From: a virus | Direction: 5' to 3' (one strand) | DNA length: 20,993 bases | IMG/VR virus record: IMGVR_UViG_3300025759_000875 | Span: 1 to 20,993 of that record | In this document: positions 6,350-11,567 of the stretch, in pieces | How positions within the stretch are numbered: position 1 is the stretch's first letter | How the letters are laid out: every line of letters begins with the position of its first letter | Notes under the pieces: generated by a model | The model's database searches: none | What the model was told of the DNA's origin: nothing | What the model saw: only the letters and a program-made list of their open reading frames with translations | Translations under genes and position numbers: made by a program

Positions 6350-6818
6350 CTTTCCACACCCTTAACTGAGAGCGTTCCATATGGTAATGTTCTCCATAAC
6401 CATTATCAGATAAGTTGCTCGGATTAATTAGTTCTACTGACCATACCCAACCTTGTATCTCGTAACGTGGCATTGTTCCGCTAACAAGCACGTACATATC
6501 GCAATCTTCAGACTTACGCCATTTTTTTGCTATAAGATAACCTTCCTTATGTCTTGTGGTCTTTACATCAATGCGCACATCTTCGCCATTGTTGCCACGC
6601 ATTTTTAAATCATAACCGCGCCTATGTGGGCCTATAGAAAGATCAGGAAACGCGTTTATTACGCGTGCAACGGCGATTTCGCCAGCAAAACCATTGATGT
6701 CATTATCAGCTTTTGCTACTACGTCTGAGTTTGTTCCATTGGCGAGGTTCTGTTGATGCCTTTTTAAGCCTACTGTCTTCGCTAGGTTCTGCTCCACTTC
6801 GTTCAGTGTTACTATCAT
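6342..6818 (-). CDS. PD-(D/E)XK nuclease-like protein (158 aa)
   Basis: The frame is open from 6881, but the ATG at 6818 (MIVTLNEVEQNLAKT) follows AAAGGTACTAACT and reduces an otherwise very long overlap, so I choose 158 residues. Motifs in this numbering: GFAGEIAVARVI with E47, GYDLKMRG with D70 and RIDVKTTR with D84 and K86, the E...D...(D/E)xK pattern of restriction-like nucleases. A C-terminal part VWSVELINP and ERSQLRVWKV is probably beta-stranded. Even with this start the gene overlaps the 3' end of the upstream gene by 113 bases in another frame. Role unknown; recombination or a defence/counter-defence nuclease are both possible. Confidence 0.7.
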   Translation of the reverse strand: MIVTLNEVEQNLAKTVGLKRHQQNLANGTNSDVVAKADNDINGFAGEIAVARVINAFPDLSIGPHRRGYDLKMRGNNGEDVRIDVKTTRHKEGYLIAKKWRKSEDCDMYVLVSGTMPRYEIQGWVWSVELINPSNLSDNGYGEHYHMERSQLRVWKVA

Positions 6819-7149
6819 AGTTAGTACCTTTGGTATGTGTTGTCTTCTGTTCATGGTGTAATGATGCATAAAGTATTGCATAATTCATTATGTCCTGGCA
6901 TCTGCTCCGCACAGTCTCATCGCTTACTTGCTTGCCAGTTTTAGCATCATTGCATATAGCATCTACATGTTTTAATACGTATACCATCATGGCTTGTTGT
7001 GGTGTTGTGCCTAGACGGCTTGCTACATGCTTAAAATTGTAATGTTTATCTTCATTAGATATGGTGTATTCAATCGACTTAGAATCACTGATATCCAATG
7101 CTTCTTCAATAAATAAATCTCTAAACTCGTTAAATTCTTTATATGTCAT
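6706..7149 (-). CDS. DUF1599-like phage protein (147 aa)
   Basis: A 147-residue protein. Residues 1-100 resemble a family common in phages: NFKHVASRLGTTPQQAMMVYVLKHVDAI, then VSDETVRSRCQDIMNYAILYASL. That pattern recalls DUF1599, also called nucleotide-modification-associated domain 1, an all-helical family linked to nucleotide metabolism. The assignment comes from memory of the pattern and is not certain. Residues after about 108 are Ser/Arg/Lys/Glu-rich, of low complexity, and lie mostly where the downstream nuclease gene overlaps in another frame. ATG at 7149 overlaps the upstream stop as ATGA. Confidence 0.72.
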   Translation of the reverse strand: MTYKEFNEFRDLFIEEALDISDSKSIEYTISNEDKHYNFKHVASRLGTTPQQAMMVYVLKHVDAICNDAKTGKQVSDETVRSRCQDIMNYAILYASLHHEQKTTHTKGTNYDSNTERSGAEPSEDSRLKKASTEPRQWNKLRRSSKS

Positions 7150-7331
7150 TTTTTAAAATTTGGATCGTCTATTACGCGTAATACATCATCCATAATATCA
7201 GTCATTATTCTAAAACGCGTTGTTTCACTGGCAAGGTTTGGCTGCTTATCAGCATATTGCTCTAATACGTTAACAATTGCTTGGCCTACTATTGCTATCA
7301 TTTTTTGTTTAGCTGTCATCATGTAACTCAT
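7146..7331 (-). CDS. small hypothetical protein (61 aa)
   Basis: A 61-residue, mostly helical protein (MTAKQKMIAIVGQAIVNVLE near the start, RIMTDIMDDVLRVIDDPNF near the end). The longest frame starts at 7331, inside the end of the upstream gene; ATGs at codons 4 and 5 are alternatives and no ribosome-binding site decides between them. It is joined to the DUF1599-like gene by an ATGA overlap. No family recognised. Confidence 0.6.
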   Translation of the reverse strand: MSYMMTAKQKMIAIVGQAIVNVLEQYADKQPNLASETTRFRIMTDIMDDVLRVIDDPNFKK

Positions 7332-7476
7332 CTAGCAACATTTGCTTGCCTTCTACTTGGGCCTTTAAGTCAAGTATGTGACCATTCATTTCAAATATAG
7401 CCTTGTCCATGCTGCCATATCTGTTAACCCACTTATCAACAACTACTTGCTTATCTTTTTGATAATCATAACTCAT
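7309..7476 (-). CDS. small coiled-coil-like protein (55 aa)
   Basis: The frame opens at 7503, but the ATG at 7476 is preceded by TAGAGAGGAATAAA, an excellent ribosome-binding site, so the product is MSYDYQKDKQVVVDKWVNRY onward, 55 residues. The C-terminal half (NGHILDLKAQVEGKQMLLDE) has heptad-like hydrophobic spacing and may form a short coiled coil. Its start lies one base after the upstream gene's stop. No family recognised. Confidence 0.65.
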   Translation of the reverse strand: MSYDYQKDKQVVVDKWVNRYGSMDKAIFEMNGHILDLKAQVEGKQMLLDELHDDS

Positions 7477-7477
7477 T

Positions 7478-7666
7478 TTATTCCTCTCTATGCTTTGCGG
7501 CATCAGGCAGCTTACCGCCTACGCCAACCTGGGTATTAATTTTCAAGCCTTTTGATGCCGCATTATTATCCGAGAACCGATTCGCCAACCGTTTATCAGA
7601 CTCAACGTTTAGTGTCTTATCTTCCATGTTCTCGGATTTAATATTTTTATTCCACGCGAAGCACAT
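7478..7666 (-). CDS. small hypothetical protein (62 aa)
   Basis: A 62-residue frame from ATG at 7666, or 49 residues from ATG at 7627 (MEDKTLNVESDKRLANRF). The product is polar, Asn/Lys/Gly-rich and probably poorly ordered, ending GKLPDAAKHREE. It overlaps the end of the 100-aa nuclease-like gene by 20 bases. No family recognised; support is the lack of any gap on either side and a strong start site for the next gene just after its stop. Confidence 0.5.
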   Translation of the reverse strand: MCFAWNKNIKSENMEDKTLNVESDKRLANRFSDNNAASKGLKINTQVGVGGKLPDAAKHREE

Positions 7667-7949
7667 CTTTAAACATCTCTTCGCTCATTATAAATACCCA
7701 ATTACCGCGATCCTCTCGCACTGCAACCAGGTTTGCATTCTTAAATGCTAAGTAACTTGCTATCTTCTTACGGCGTTTTACTTGTACATGTAATTCTAAT
7801 TCACCGCGAGTAGCTTTTATATCTATATCAGAAGCAAGTCCAAACGCTCTACCATCACTGCCCCAGGAGCGTTCGGCATCGAAGCCGAGGTCAGAGAGTA
7901 GTTCTTTGACCTCAACTTCGCCACGGTAGCCTTTTTTAGCTACGTTCAA
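7647..7949 (-). CDS. Holliday-junction-resolvase-like PD-(D/E)XK protein (100 aa)
   Basis: A 100-residue protein with the compact plan of archaeal-type Hjc resolvases and related phage nucleases. KKGYRGEVEVKELLSDLGF contains E11, ERSWGSDGRAFGLASDIDI contains D41, and LHVQVKRRKK contains Q56 and K58. A C-terminal strand-helix (NWVFIMSEEMFKDVL) closes the fold. It probably cuts branched recombination or replication intermediates before packaging. The start is a TTG at 7949 forming a TTGA overlap with the SSB gene stop; no ATG is available near the conserved N-terminus. Its position directly behind SSB supports a recombination role. Confidence 0.82.
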   Translation of the reverse strand: MNVAKKGYRGEVEVKELLSDLGFDAERSWGSDGRAFGLASDIDIKATRGELELHVQVKRRKKIASYLAFKNANLVAVREDRGNWVFIMSEEMFKDVLRVE

Positions 7950-8482
7950 AACGGCAGCTCTTCATCTTTACCATCCTGCTTTTTCTCTTCACCTGGCTCT
8001 AGCGGAGTCCCATTTGTAAAAAGATTTTCAGGATTATAGCGAGCTTTTATATCGGCCCACTGTTTTGCTACATCTGCATCAAGTGCCTTTTTAGGATTTG
8101 GAACGACTGTATATTGAGTCTCTAAATCTTGACCACTACGCGTAATGGTAATGTCATATTCCTGCACCTCGCCCCACTCAGTATTGTCAGATAATGCTTT
8201 GATCTGACTTAATATAGTTTTTTGCTTTAGTTCTAAAAACTTTACTTCACCATTAATAGCAATGGTAAGAAACCAAAAATACTTTGCATCTTTTATACCA
8301 GTAGGTATATCGGTTGGCCCATGTGCGCGTTCAGGTTTATTTGAACCTTCAGGCCACCATACATAACCTTGTATTGGCTTTGTAAGGATGCGCATTCTAT
8401 TCTCACCTTGCTCCAATTTTTTCATAAATAAACCGCCTGATTCGCTAGTCGGTATATCCAATCCACTTAAACTATTAGACAT
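7946..8482 (-). CDS. single-stranded DNA-binding protein
   Basis: A 178-residue protein with features of phage SSBs: GENRMRILTKPIQGYVWWPE early on, strand-rich middle segments (FWFLTIAINGEVKFLELK, GEVQEYDITITRSGQDLE) and a disordered Pro/Gly/Glu-rich C-terminus ending DGKDEELPF. That acidic tip with a terminal Phe is the hallmark used by SSBs to recruit partner proteins. ATG at 8482 follows AAGGAAATATAT, a good ribosome-binding site. The next gene, a resolvase-like nuclease, overlaps by four bases, and the primase-helicase is in the same operon. I cannot tell whether it has a classic OB fold of the E. coli SSB or T7 gp2.5 type. Confidence 0.82.
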   Translation of the reverse strand: MSNSLSGLDIPTSESGGLFMKKLEQGENRMRILTKPIQGYVWWPEGSNKPERAHGPTDIPTGIKDAKYFWFLTIAINGEVKFLELKQKTILSQIKALSDNTEWGEVQEYDITITRSGQDLETQYTVVPNPKKALDADVAKQWADIKARYNPENLFTNGTPLEPGEEKKQDGKDEELPF

Positions 8483-8497
8483 ATATATTTCCTTATG

Positions 8498-8782
8498 TTA
8501 ATTTCTGATTGTCTTCTGTTTTCTTTGTGGTGAAGAAACGGAAACGGTGGCCTCGGATTCGTCTGAGGCCACTTGCTCTACTTCATAACCACCTCTCTGT
8601 ATCAAGCCAAATACTTGACCTAATAATTCTTCACTTGGTACTTTGTGAAATCTTATGCCTATCTGTGCATCAGTAGGCTCATATGTAGATGAATAAACTT
8701 TTGCTCTATCAAGTATAGCGCGAATCTTACGCGCTACTCTGATCTGCTCTTGATCTTTTGGTATGTGGACTCGAAAGATCAT
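8498..8782 (-). CDS. hypothetical protein (94 aa) behind a structured leader
   Basis: The frame is open from a TTG at 8842 (114 residues), but the ATG at 8780-8782 gives a more protein-like 94-residue product starting MIFRVHIPKDQEQIRVARKI. An alpha/beta core is suggested by ARKIRAILDRAKVY, AQIGIRFHKV and EELLGQVFGLIQRGGYEVEQ, with a Ser/Arg-rich tail. No family recognised. With the ATG start, the space between the upstream stop and this gene is exactly filled by a 77-nt inverted-repeat element, and no Shine-Dalgarno sequence precedes the ATG. With the TTG start the element would be partly coding. The next gene downstream is SSB, 15 bases away. Confidence 0.6.
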   Translation of the reverse strand: MIFRVHIPKDQEQIRVARKIRAILDRAKVYSSTYEPTDAQIGIRFHKVPSEELLGQVFGLIQRGGYEVEQVASDESEATVSVSSPQRKQKTIRN

Positions 8783-8858
8783 GGGGCGGTAAGAGGATTC
8801 AACTGAGAGGTTAGAATCGCAACATGACGTTGTTGCTTGCAAGAAGGAAACCGCCCCA
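8782..8858 (-). promoter_or_regulatory. 77-nt structured leader element, three-way-junction-like
   Basis: TGGGGCGGT (8782-8790) and ACCGCCCCA (8850-8858) form a perfect 9-bp closing stem, strikingly GC-rich for this genome. Inside it, GATTCAAC (8796-8803) pairs with GTT-A-GAATC (8810-8818, one bulged base). GCAACA (8819-8824) pairs with TGTTGC (8831-8836) around a 6-base loop. The stems nest without conflict. The element starts two bases after the stop of the HTH gene and ends at the ATG of the next gene, so as RNA it would place a strong stem against that start codon. Its length is tRNA-like but it has no proper T arm or anticodon loop. Confidence 0.6.
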
Positions 8859-8860
8859 CT

Positions 8861-9076
8861 TTACTTAAGAGTTGTAATAATCTTTTCTGTTTCATCTAAA
8901 CTTTTACGAGAAATTCTTTTTTCATTGCCAACGTACTTTATACGTAACGTAGCGTTGCATTTGTTTTGTTCTTTTAATTTAACTGCTTTATCAATACTTT
9001 TACGGCTCATGCCAATATAATCGGCAGCCTGATTAATACTTAACCAACCTTGTGTTGGTGTTATAGGTCTACTCAT
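8861..9076 (-). CDS. excisionase-like helix-turn-helix protein
   Basis: A 71-residue small DNA-binding protein of the MerR-like HTH_17 type: GWLSINQAADYIGMSRKSID is the winged-helix recognition unit (about 10-30), followed by a basic part ending RISRKSLDETEKIITTLK. Such proteins act as excisionases or early regulators in temperate phages. Here it lies in the leftward operon directly after cro, a normal place for Xis, while the integrase is read from the other strand. The frame opens at 9112, but the ATG at 9076 begins just before the conserved core and overlaps the cro stop by 8 bases. Whether it is Xis or another regulator is not decided by the sequence. Confidence 0.7.
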   Translation of the reverse strand: MSRPITPTQGWLSINQAADYIGMSRKSIDKAVKLKEQNKCNATLRIKYVGNEKRISRKSLDETEKIITTLK

Positions 9077-9281
9077 TCCAATTAATACTTTCTTCTTGCA
9101 CACCGAGAACAAGTGCTATGTTTTCCTTATGTCTATATTGAAACGTTCTCTCGCCGTTTAACATCATTGTAAGTAGCGCAGGACTGATACCAACAAGCCT
9201 ACATAACTTGCGTTGTGACATGCCATGCTTGCGAAGTAAACTGCGAAAGCGAAATGTGGTATGTGTTTGTATTTGCTCCAT
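9069..9281 (-). CDS. Cro-like XRE-family regulator
   Basis: A 70-residue protein that is almost entirely one HTH domain of the XRE/Cro-CI fold: RFRSLLRKHGMSQRKLCRLV, then GISPALLTMMLNGERTFQYR as the recognition region, and a final helix HKENIALVLGV. It is the first gene of the leftward early operon and is divergent from a repressor-like gene across a 102-bp gap, the standard cro/cI arrangement. No Shine-Dalgarno sequence precedes ATG 9281, so its mRNA may have a very short leader. It probably represses the repressor promoter and its own operon. Confidence 0.82.
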   Translation of the reverse strand: MEQIQTHTTFRFRSLLRKHGMSQRKLCRLVGISPALLTMMLNGERTFQYRHKENIALVLGVQEESINWNE

Positions 9282-9383
9282 AAACGTTGCATTAAGTTAA
9301 ATACACGTTTTATTTTTTTACAAGAATTAATTTGGAATATTTTGGTATATCATGTAATATTAGAGCAACAGAGAGGTTAAATT
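9282..9383. promoter_or_regulatory. divergent cro/repressor control region
   Basis: This 102-bp gap lies between divergent regulators. On the plus strand TTGGAA (9332-9337), a 17-base spacer and TAATAT (9355-9360) make a good sigma70-type promoter for the repressor, followed by GAGAGG at 9371-9376 before its ATG. TTTGGAATAT and TTTGGTATAT are adjacent near-identical 10-mers (9331-9350) overlapping the -35 box and could be operator half-sites. On the minus strand TTCTTG and TATTTA with 17 bases between (9298-9326) are a weaker candidate for the cro promoter. Confidence 0.6.
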
Positions 9384-10178
9384 ATGACGTTATTAAACTT
9401 TAAATCAGACTTAGAAGCAGTAAAGTATATGATTGAAAATAGTGGCGAATCATCTTGGTCACTCGAAAAATCTACTGGCATATCAAGGCAAACAATAGAT
9501 CGCTGGATGAAAGCGGATCATCTTAAAATACGTAGAGCTACTTTGTCTGACTTTGCAAGTAAGCTTAATTATCAAGTACAATACAATAAAGACGGAACTT
9601 CCGTTTCACCACATACAAAAAAACAAGAATCAGGAGACTTAAACATGGAACAACAGAATATGCTTATAGAACTACAAGCAGAGAAAATAAAGCGATTAGA
9701 AGACAGATTATCAAATGAAGCATCACCACATGAATGCAGTATTGACAATGTGTATGGTATAGACCAGGCTGAAATCATATTTAATTTTGATGTTAAAATA
9801 AAGTGGAGCTTAAAAAAGCCTGGCATTTTAGTTAGATACAATGATGATGCAGATAAATACGTACCAAAGATGGCCAATAAACTTGGGTATACTGAATTAG
9901 AAATGGCTGAGTTATTACAAATAGGTGAGATGATAGAGTATAAAGATCATAACATACATAAACTTAGAACCGCCGAGCAAAAAAACGAGATGTTAGGTAT
10001 AATAAATAATTTTATGTCTGCGTTTAATAAAGTAAAATTAAATACTTCATTATTAATTGCTGAAATACCAGTTAAGTATACATCTAAGCAAGGCGTTATA
10101 TATGCTGCAAATGTCGAATATAGAGTTAATTGGATTAGAGGTAAAGGCACAGCGCATATACGATGGCTTAAAGATTAA
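9384..10178 (+). CDS. HTH repressor-like protein with coiled coil
   Basis: A 264-residue protein read divergently from cro, likely the lysogeny repressor or an equivalent switch regulator. The N-terminal HTH covers about residues 12-65, with SLEKSTGISRQTIDRWMKAD as the core. A polar linker follows. Residues 88-115 (MEQQNMLIELQAEKIKRLED) look like a coiled coil for dimerisation. The C-terminal part (about 125-264) is alpha/beta, with IIFNFDVKIKWSL and AANVEYRVNWIRGKGTAHIR strands, and is not the S24/LexA peptidase of lambda CI, so RecA-stimulated self-cleavage is not expected. The start is fixed by GAGAGGTTAAATT before ATG. A second strong ribosome-binding site sits inside the gene before codon 88. 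Confidence 0.75.
   Translation: MTLLNFKSDLEAVKYMIENSGESSWSLEKSTGISRQTIDRWMKADHLKIRRATLSDFASKLNYQVQYNKDGTSVSPHTKKQESGDLNMEQQNMLIELQAEKIKRLEDRLSNEASPHECSIDNVYGIDQAEIIFNFDVKIKWSLKKPGILVRYNDDADKYVPKMANKLGYTELEMAELLQIGEMIEYKDHNIHKLRTAEQKNEMLGIINNFMSAFNKVKLNTSLLIAEIPVKYTSKQGVIYAANVEYRVNWIRGKGTAHIRWLKD
9632..9647 (+). promoter_or_regulatory. internal ribosome-binding site and ATG within repressor gene
   Basis: AGGAG (9632-9636), eight bases, then ATG (9645-9647) in frame with the repressor at codon 88. It closely resembles the start site of the integrase gene (AGGAGACAAAAACATGG). If used, it makes a 177-residue protein that keeps the coiled coil and C-terminal domain but lacks the DNA-binding domain. 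Confidence 0.5.
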
Positions 10179-10217
10179 CACAAAACTTCACCACACTAAA
10201 AACTAGGAGACAAAAAC

Positions 10218-11333
10218 ATGGCAAGCATAAAAAAGTCAAGTCATAGACAATCTTACCGCGTATCATATAAACACCCAATTAAAGGCAAGCGAAGTAATTA
10301 TTTCAAGAATAAAAAGGATGCGGTAATGGCGTTAGCTCACTGGCAGAAGATAGAGCTACTTGTAAAGATGGAGCTAGATTGGGAAAGTGAAATGCATCAG
10401 GCTGAAAAGCCAATTACTGTGCAAGAAATAATTGACTTGCATAAAAACAATGTCTTAGCAAATAAAGACAACATTAAGACGATCCGCACATATAATACGA
10501 TGTATAATAGTTTATTACGCGTATTTCCTGGAGATACTATTGTTCAAAACATTAGAACTATGACACGCGAAATAGAAGGCGTAGAAGTTGTAGGTTGGCA
10601 AATATACAAAAGACATGAAGAGATTGTGCGAGGCCGCAGTAGGAACGGCATTGATAGCTATATGAATGACATGATGATTATGTTTCGCTGGGCCTTTGAC
10701 CAGGAATACATTTCAAAGCCAGTAATGAAAAAGAGCGATAGATATAAGTTTGATGAAAAACCAGCAGTACAGTTTAAAACTTGGTCAACTAATGAAATAA
10801 AAACTTTATTTGAGCATGATGGTTTAAATCAATTTCAGCGTGATATACTCTTGATATATGCTCTTACTGGACTACGAGCTAATGAATTAACTGGTATAAA
10901 TAAAGATCAACCGTATAAAGAGTTACATTGGAAGCATGTGGATTTAGATGCTAAAACAATGCAAGTACAAGTCAAATCTAAGCAACGTATACGCGAAACA
11001 ATTGATATACATGATGATGTAGTAACCATACTGCGTAAATGGAAAAAGCGTGGATATGCAAGGCCACTTAATTTTCATTATGATGACTTAAATGATTACA
11101 TACATGAGATCAGTGAGATTACAGATGTGCAATTTACTTGCCATGATTTGCGCAGAATGAAGTCACAAATAGCGCGTAAAGAGTATCATAATGTAAATGA
11201 TGCTGCAAAAGCAATTGGTGATAAATCAACAGAAGTAGTTAATAACCATTATGCTGGTGAGACTGTAGAAGAACAACGTTTTAGAAACAAAGGCATTGCT
11301 AATAAGCTGTATCAAATTGTTGGGCATAGCTAA
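10218..11333 (+). CDS. int: tyrosine-type site-specific integrase
   Basis: A 371-residue phage integrase that should recombine attP with a tRNA-Leu gene of the host. The basic N-terminus (1-50) looks like an arm-binding domain, residues about 65-165 form the core-binding helices, and the catalytic domain starts near 185. Catalytic residues: R220 in LTGLRANEL, a Lys in QVKSKQR (K253 or K255), H309 and R312 in CHDLRR, and Y345 in VVNNHYAGE. The second motif His or Trp, normally in LGH, is replaced: AIGDKS has D335. Start: ATG after AGGAGACAAAAAC. It is 39 bases downstream of the repressor and its stop abuts the attP region, the usual position for this gene. Confidence 0.93.
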   Translation: MASIKKSSHRQSYRVSYKHPIKGKRSNYFKNKKDAVMALAHWQKIELLVKMELDWESEMHQAEKPITVQEIIDLHKNNVLANKDNIKTIRTYNTMYNSLLRVFPGDTIVQNIRTMTREIEGVEVVGWQIYKRHEEIVRGRSRNGIDSYMNDMMIMFRWAFDQEYISKPVMKKSDRYKFDEKPAVQFKTWSTNEIKTLFEHDGLNQFQRDILLIYALTGLRANELTGINKDQPYKELHWKHVDLDAKTMQVQVKSKQRIRETIDIHDDVVTILRKWKKRGYARPLNFHYDDLNDYIHEISEITDVQFTCHDLRRMKSQIARKEYHNVNDAAKAIGDKSTEVVNNHYAGETVEEQRFRNKGIANKLYQIVGHS

Positions 11334-11374
11334 CTGGTGTTACAAAAAATTCTTGTAACACTATGTAACACCAG
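11334..11374 (+). repeat. inverted repeats directly after integrase (attP arm or terminator)
   Basis: CTGGTGTTACA (11334-11344) and TGTAACACCAG (11364-11374) are a perfect 11-bp inverted repeat starting at the base after the integrase stop. A competing 9-bp hairpin GTGTTACAA/TTGTAACAC (11337-11345 with 11353-11361, 7-base loop) uses the same left arm. No T run follows, so binding sites for integrase are more likely than an intrinsic terminator. Confidence 0.6.
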
Positions 11375-11427
11375 CATATTCCATAATATGCCATAATATG
11401 CCAAACTATGAAATTTAAGTATGTAGC

Positions 11428-11453
11428 AAAAAACCCCACAATAAGTGAGGTTT
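11428..11453 (-). terminator. Rho-independent terminator after the tRNA fragment
   Basis: On the minus strand AAACCTCAC pairs with GTGGGGTTT (9 bp, one G-U wobble) around a 5-base loop, and the T run continues from the stem for six T in all (TTTTTTGC). It lies just beyond the 3' end of the tRNA-Leu fragment, so it can end both the late tail operon in the free phage and the reconstituted host tRNA transcript in a prophage. Confidence 0.75.
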
Positions 11454-11462
11454 CTTGACGAG

Positions 11463-11527
11463 TACCTGGGGGGGGACTCGAACCCCCACGGCTTTACAGC
11501 CAACGGATTTTAAGTCCGTTCCGCTGT
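11463..11527 (-). tRNA. 3' fragment of tRNA-Leu (UAA), attachment core
   Basis: On the minus strand the sequence has an anticodon arm ACGGA-CTTAAAA-TCCGT (11519-11503) with anticodon TAA, a long class II variable arm (GGCTGTAAAGCC), a T arm GGGGG-TTCGAGT-CCCCC and the acceptor 3' strand CCCAGGT plus discriminator A (ending 11463). CCA is not encoded. The D arm and the acceptor 5' strand (expected ACCTGGG) are missing; unrelated sequence takes their place. It is therefore not a functional tRNA gene but the half that restores the host gene upon integration. The plus-strand ORF over it (11455-11661) is an artefact. Confidence 0.85.
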
Positions 11528-11567
11528 CGAGGAGAAAGTGCTATTTTGTAACACTATGTCACACTAA

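Larger units (their letters stand above)
11353..11564. other. attP: attP region with arm-type repeats around a tRNA-derived core
   Basis: TTGTAACACTATGTAACAC (11353-11371) recurs with one change (C for A) at 11546-11564, 193 bp away, flanking the tRNA-Leu fragment. A further inverted copy of TTGTAACAC is at 11337-11345. CCATAATATG occurs twice in tandem at 11381-11400. Repeated short sites either side of a tRNA-identical core, beside an integrase gene, match the P arm, core and P' arm plan of phage attachment sites. The CCATAATATG repeats could bind excisionase or a bending protein. Crossover position within the core cannot be fixed without the host sequence. Confidence 0.75.

Noticed and set aside
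8782-8858. A complete tRNA gene, suggested by the length and a 7-9 bp terminal stem.
   Set aside because: On neither strand is there a five-pair T arm with the TTC-A motif, a seven-base anticodon loop or a D arm in the right place.
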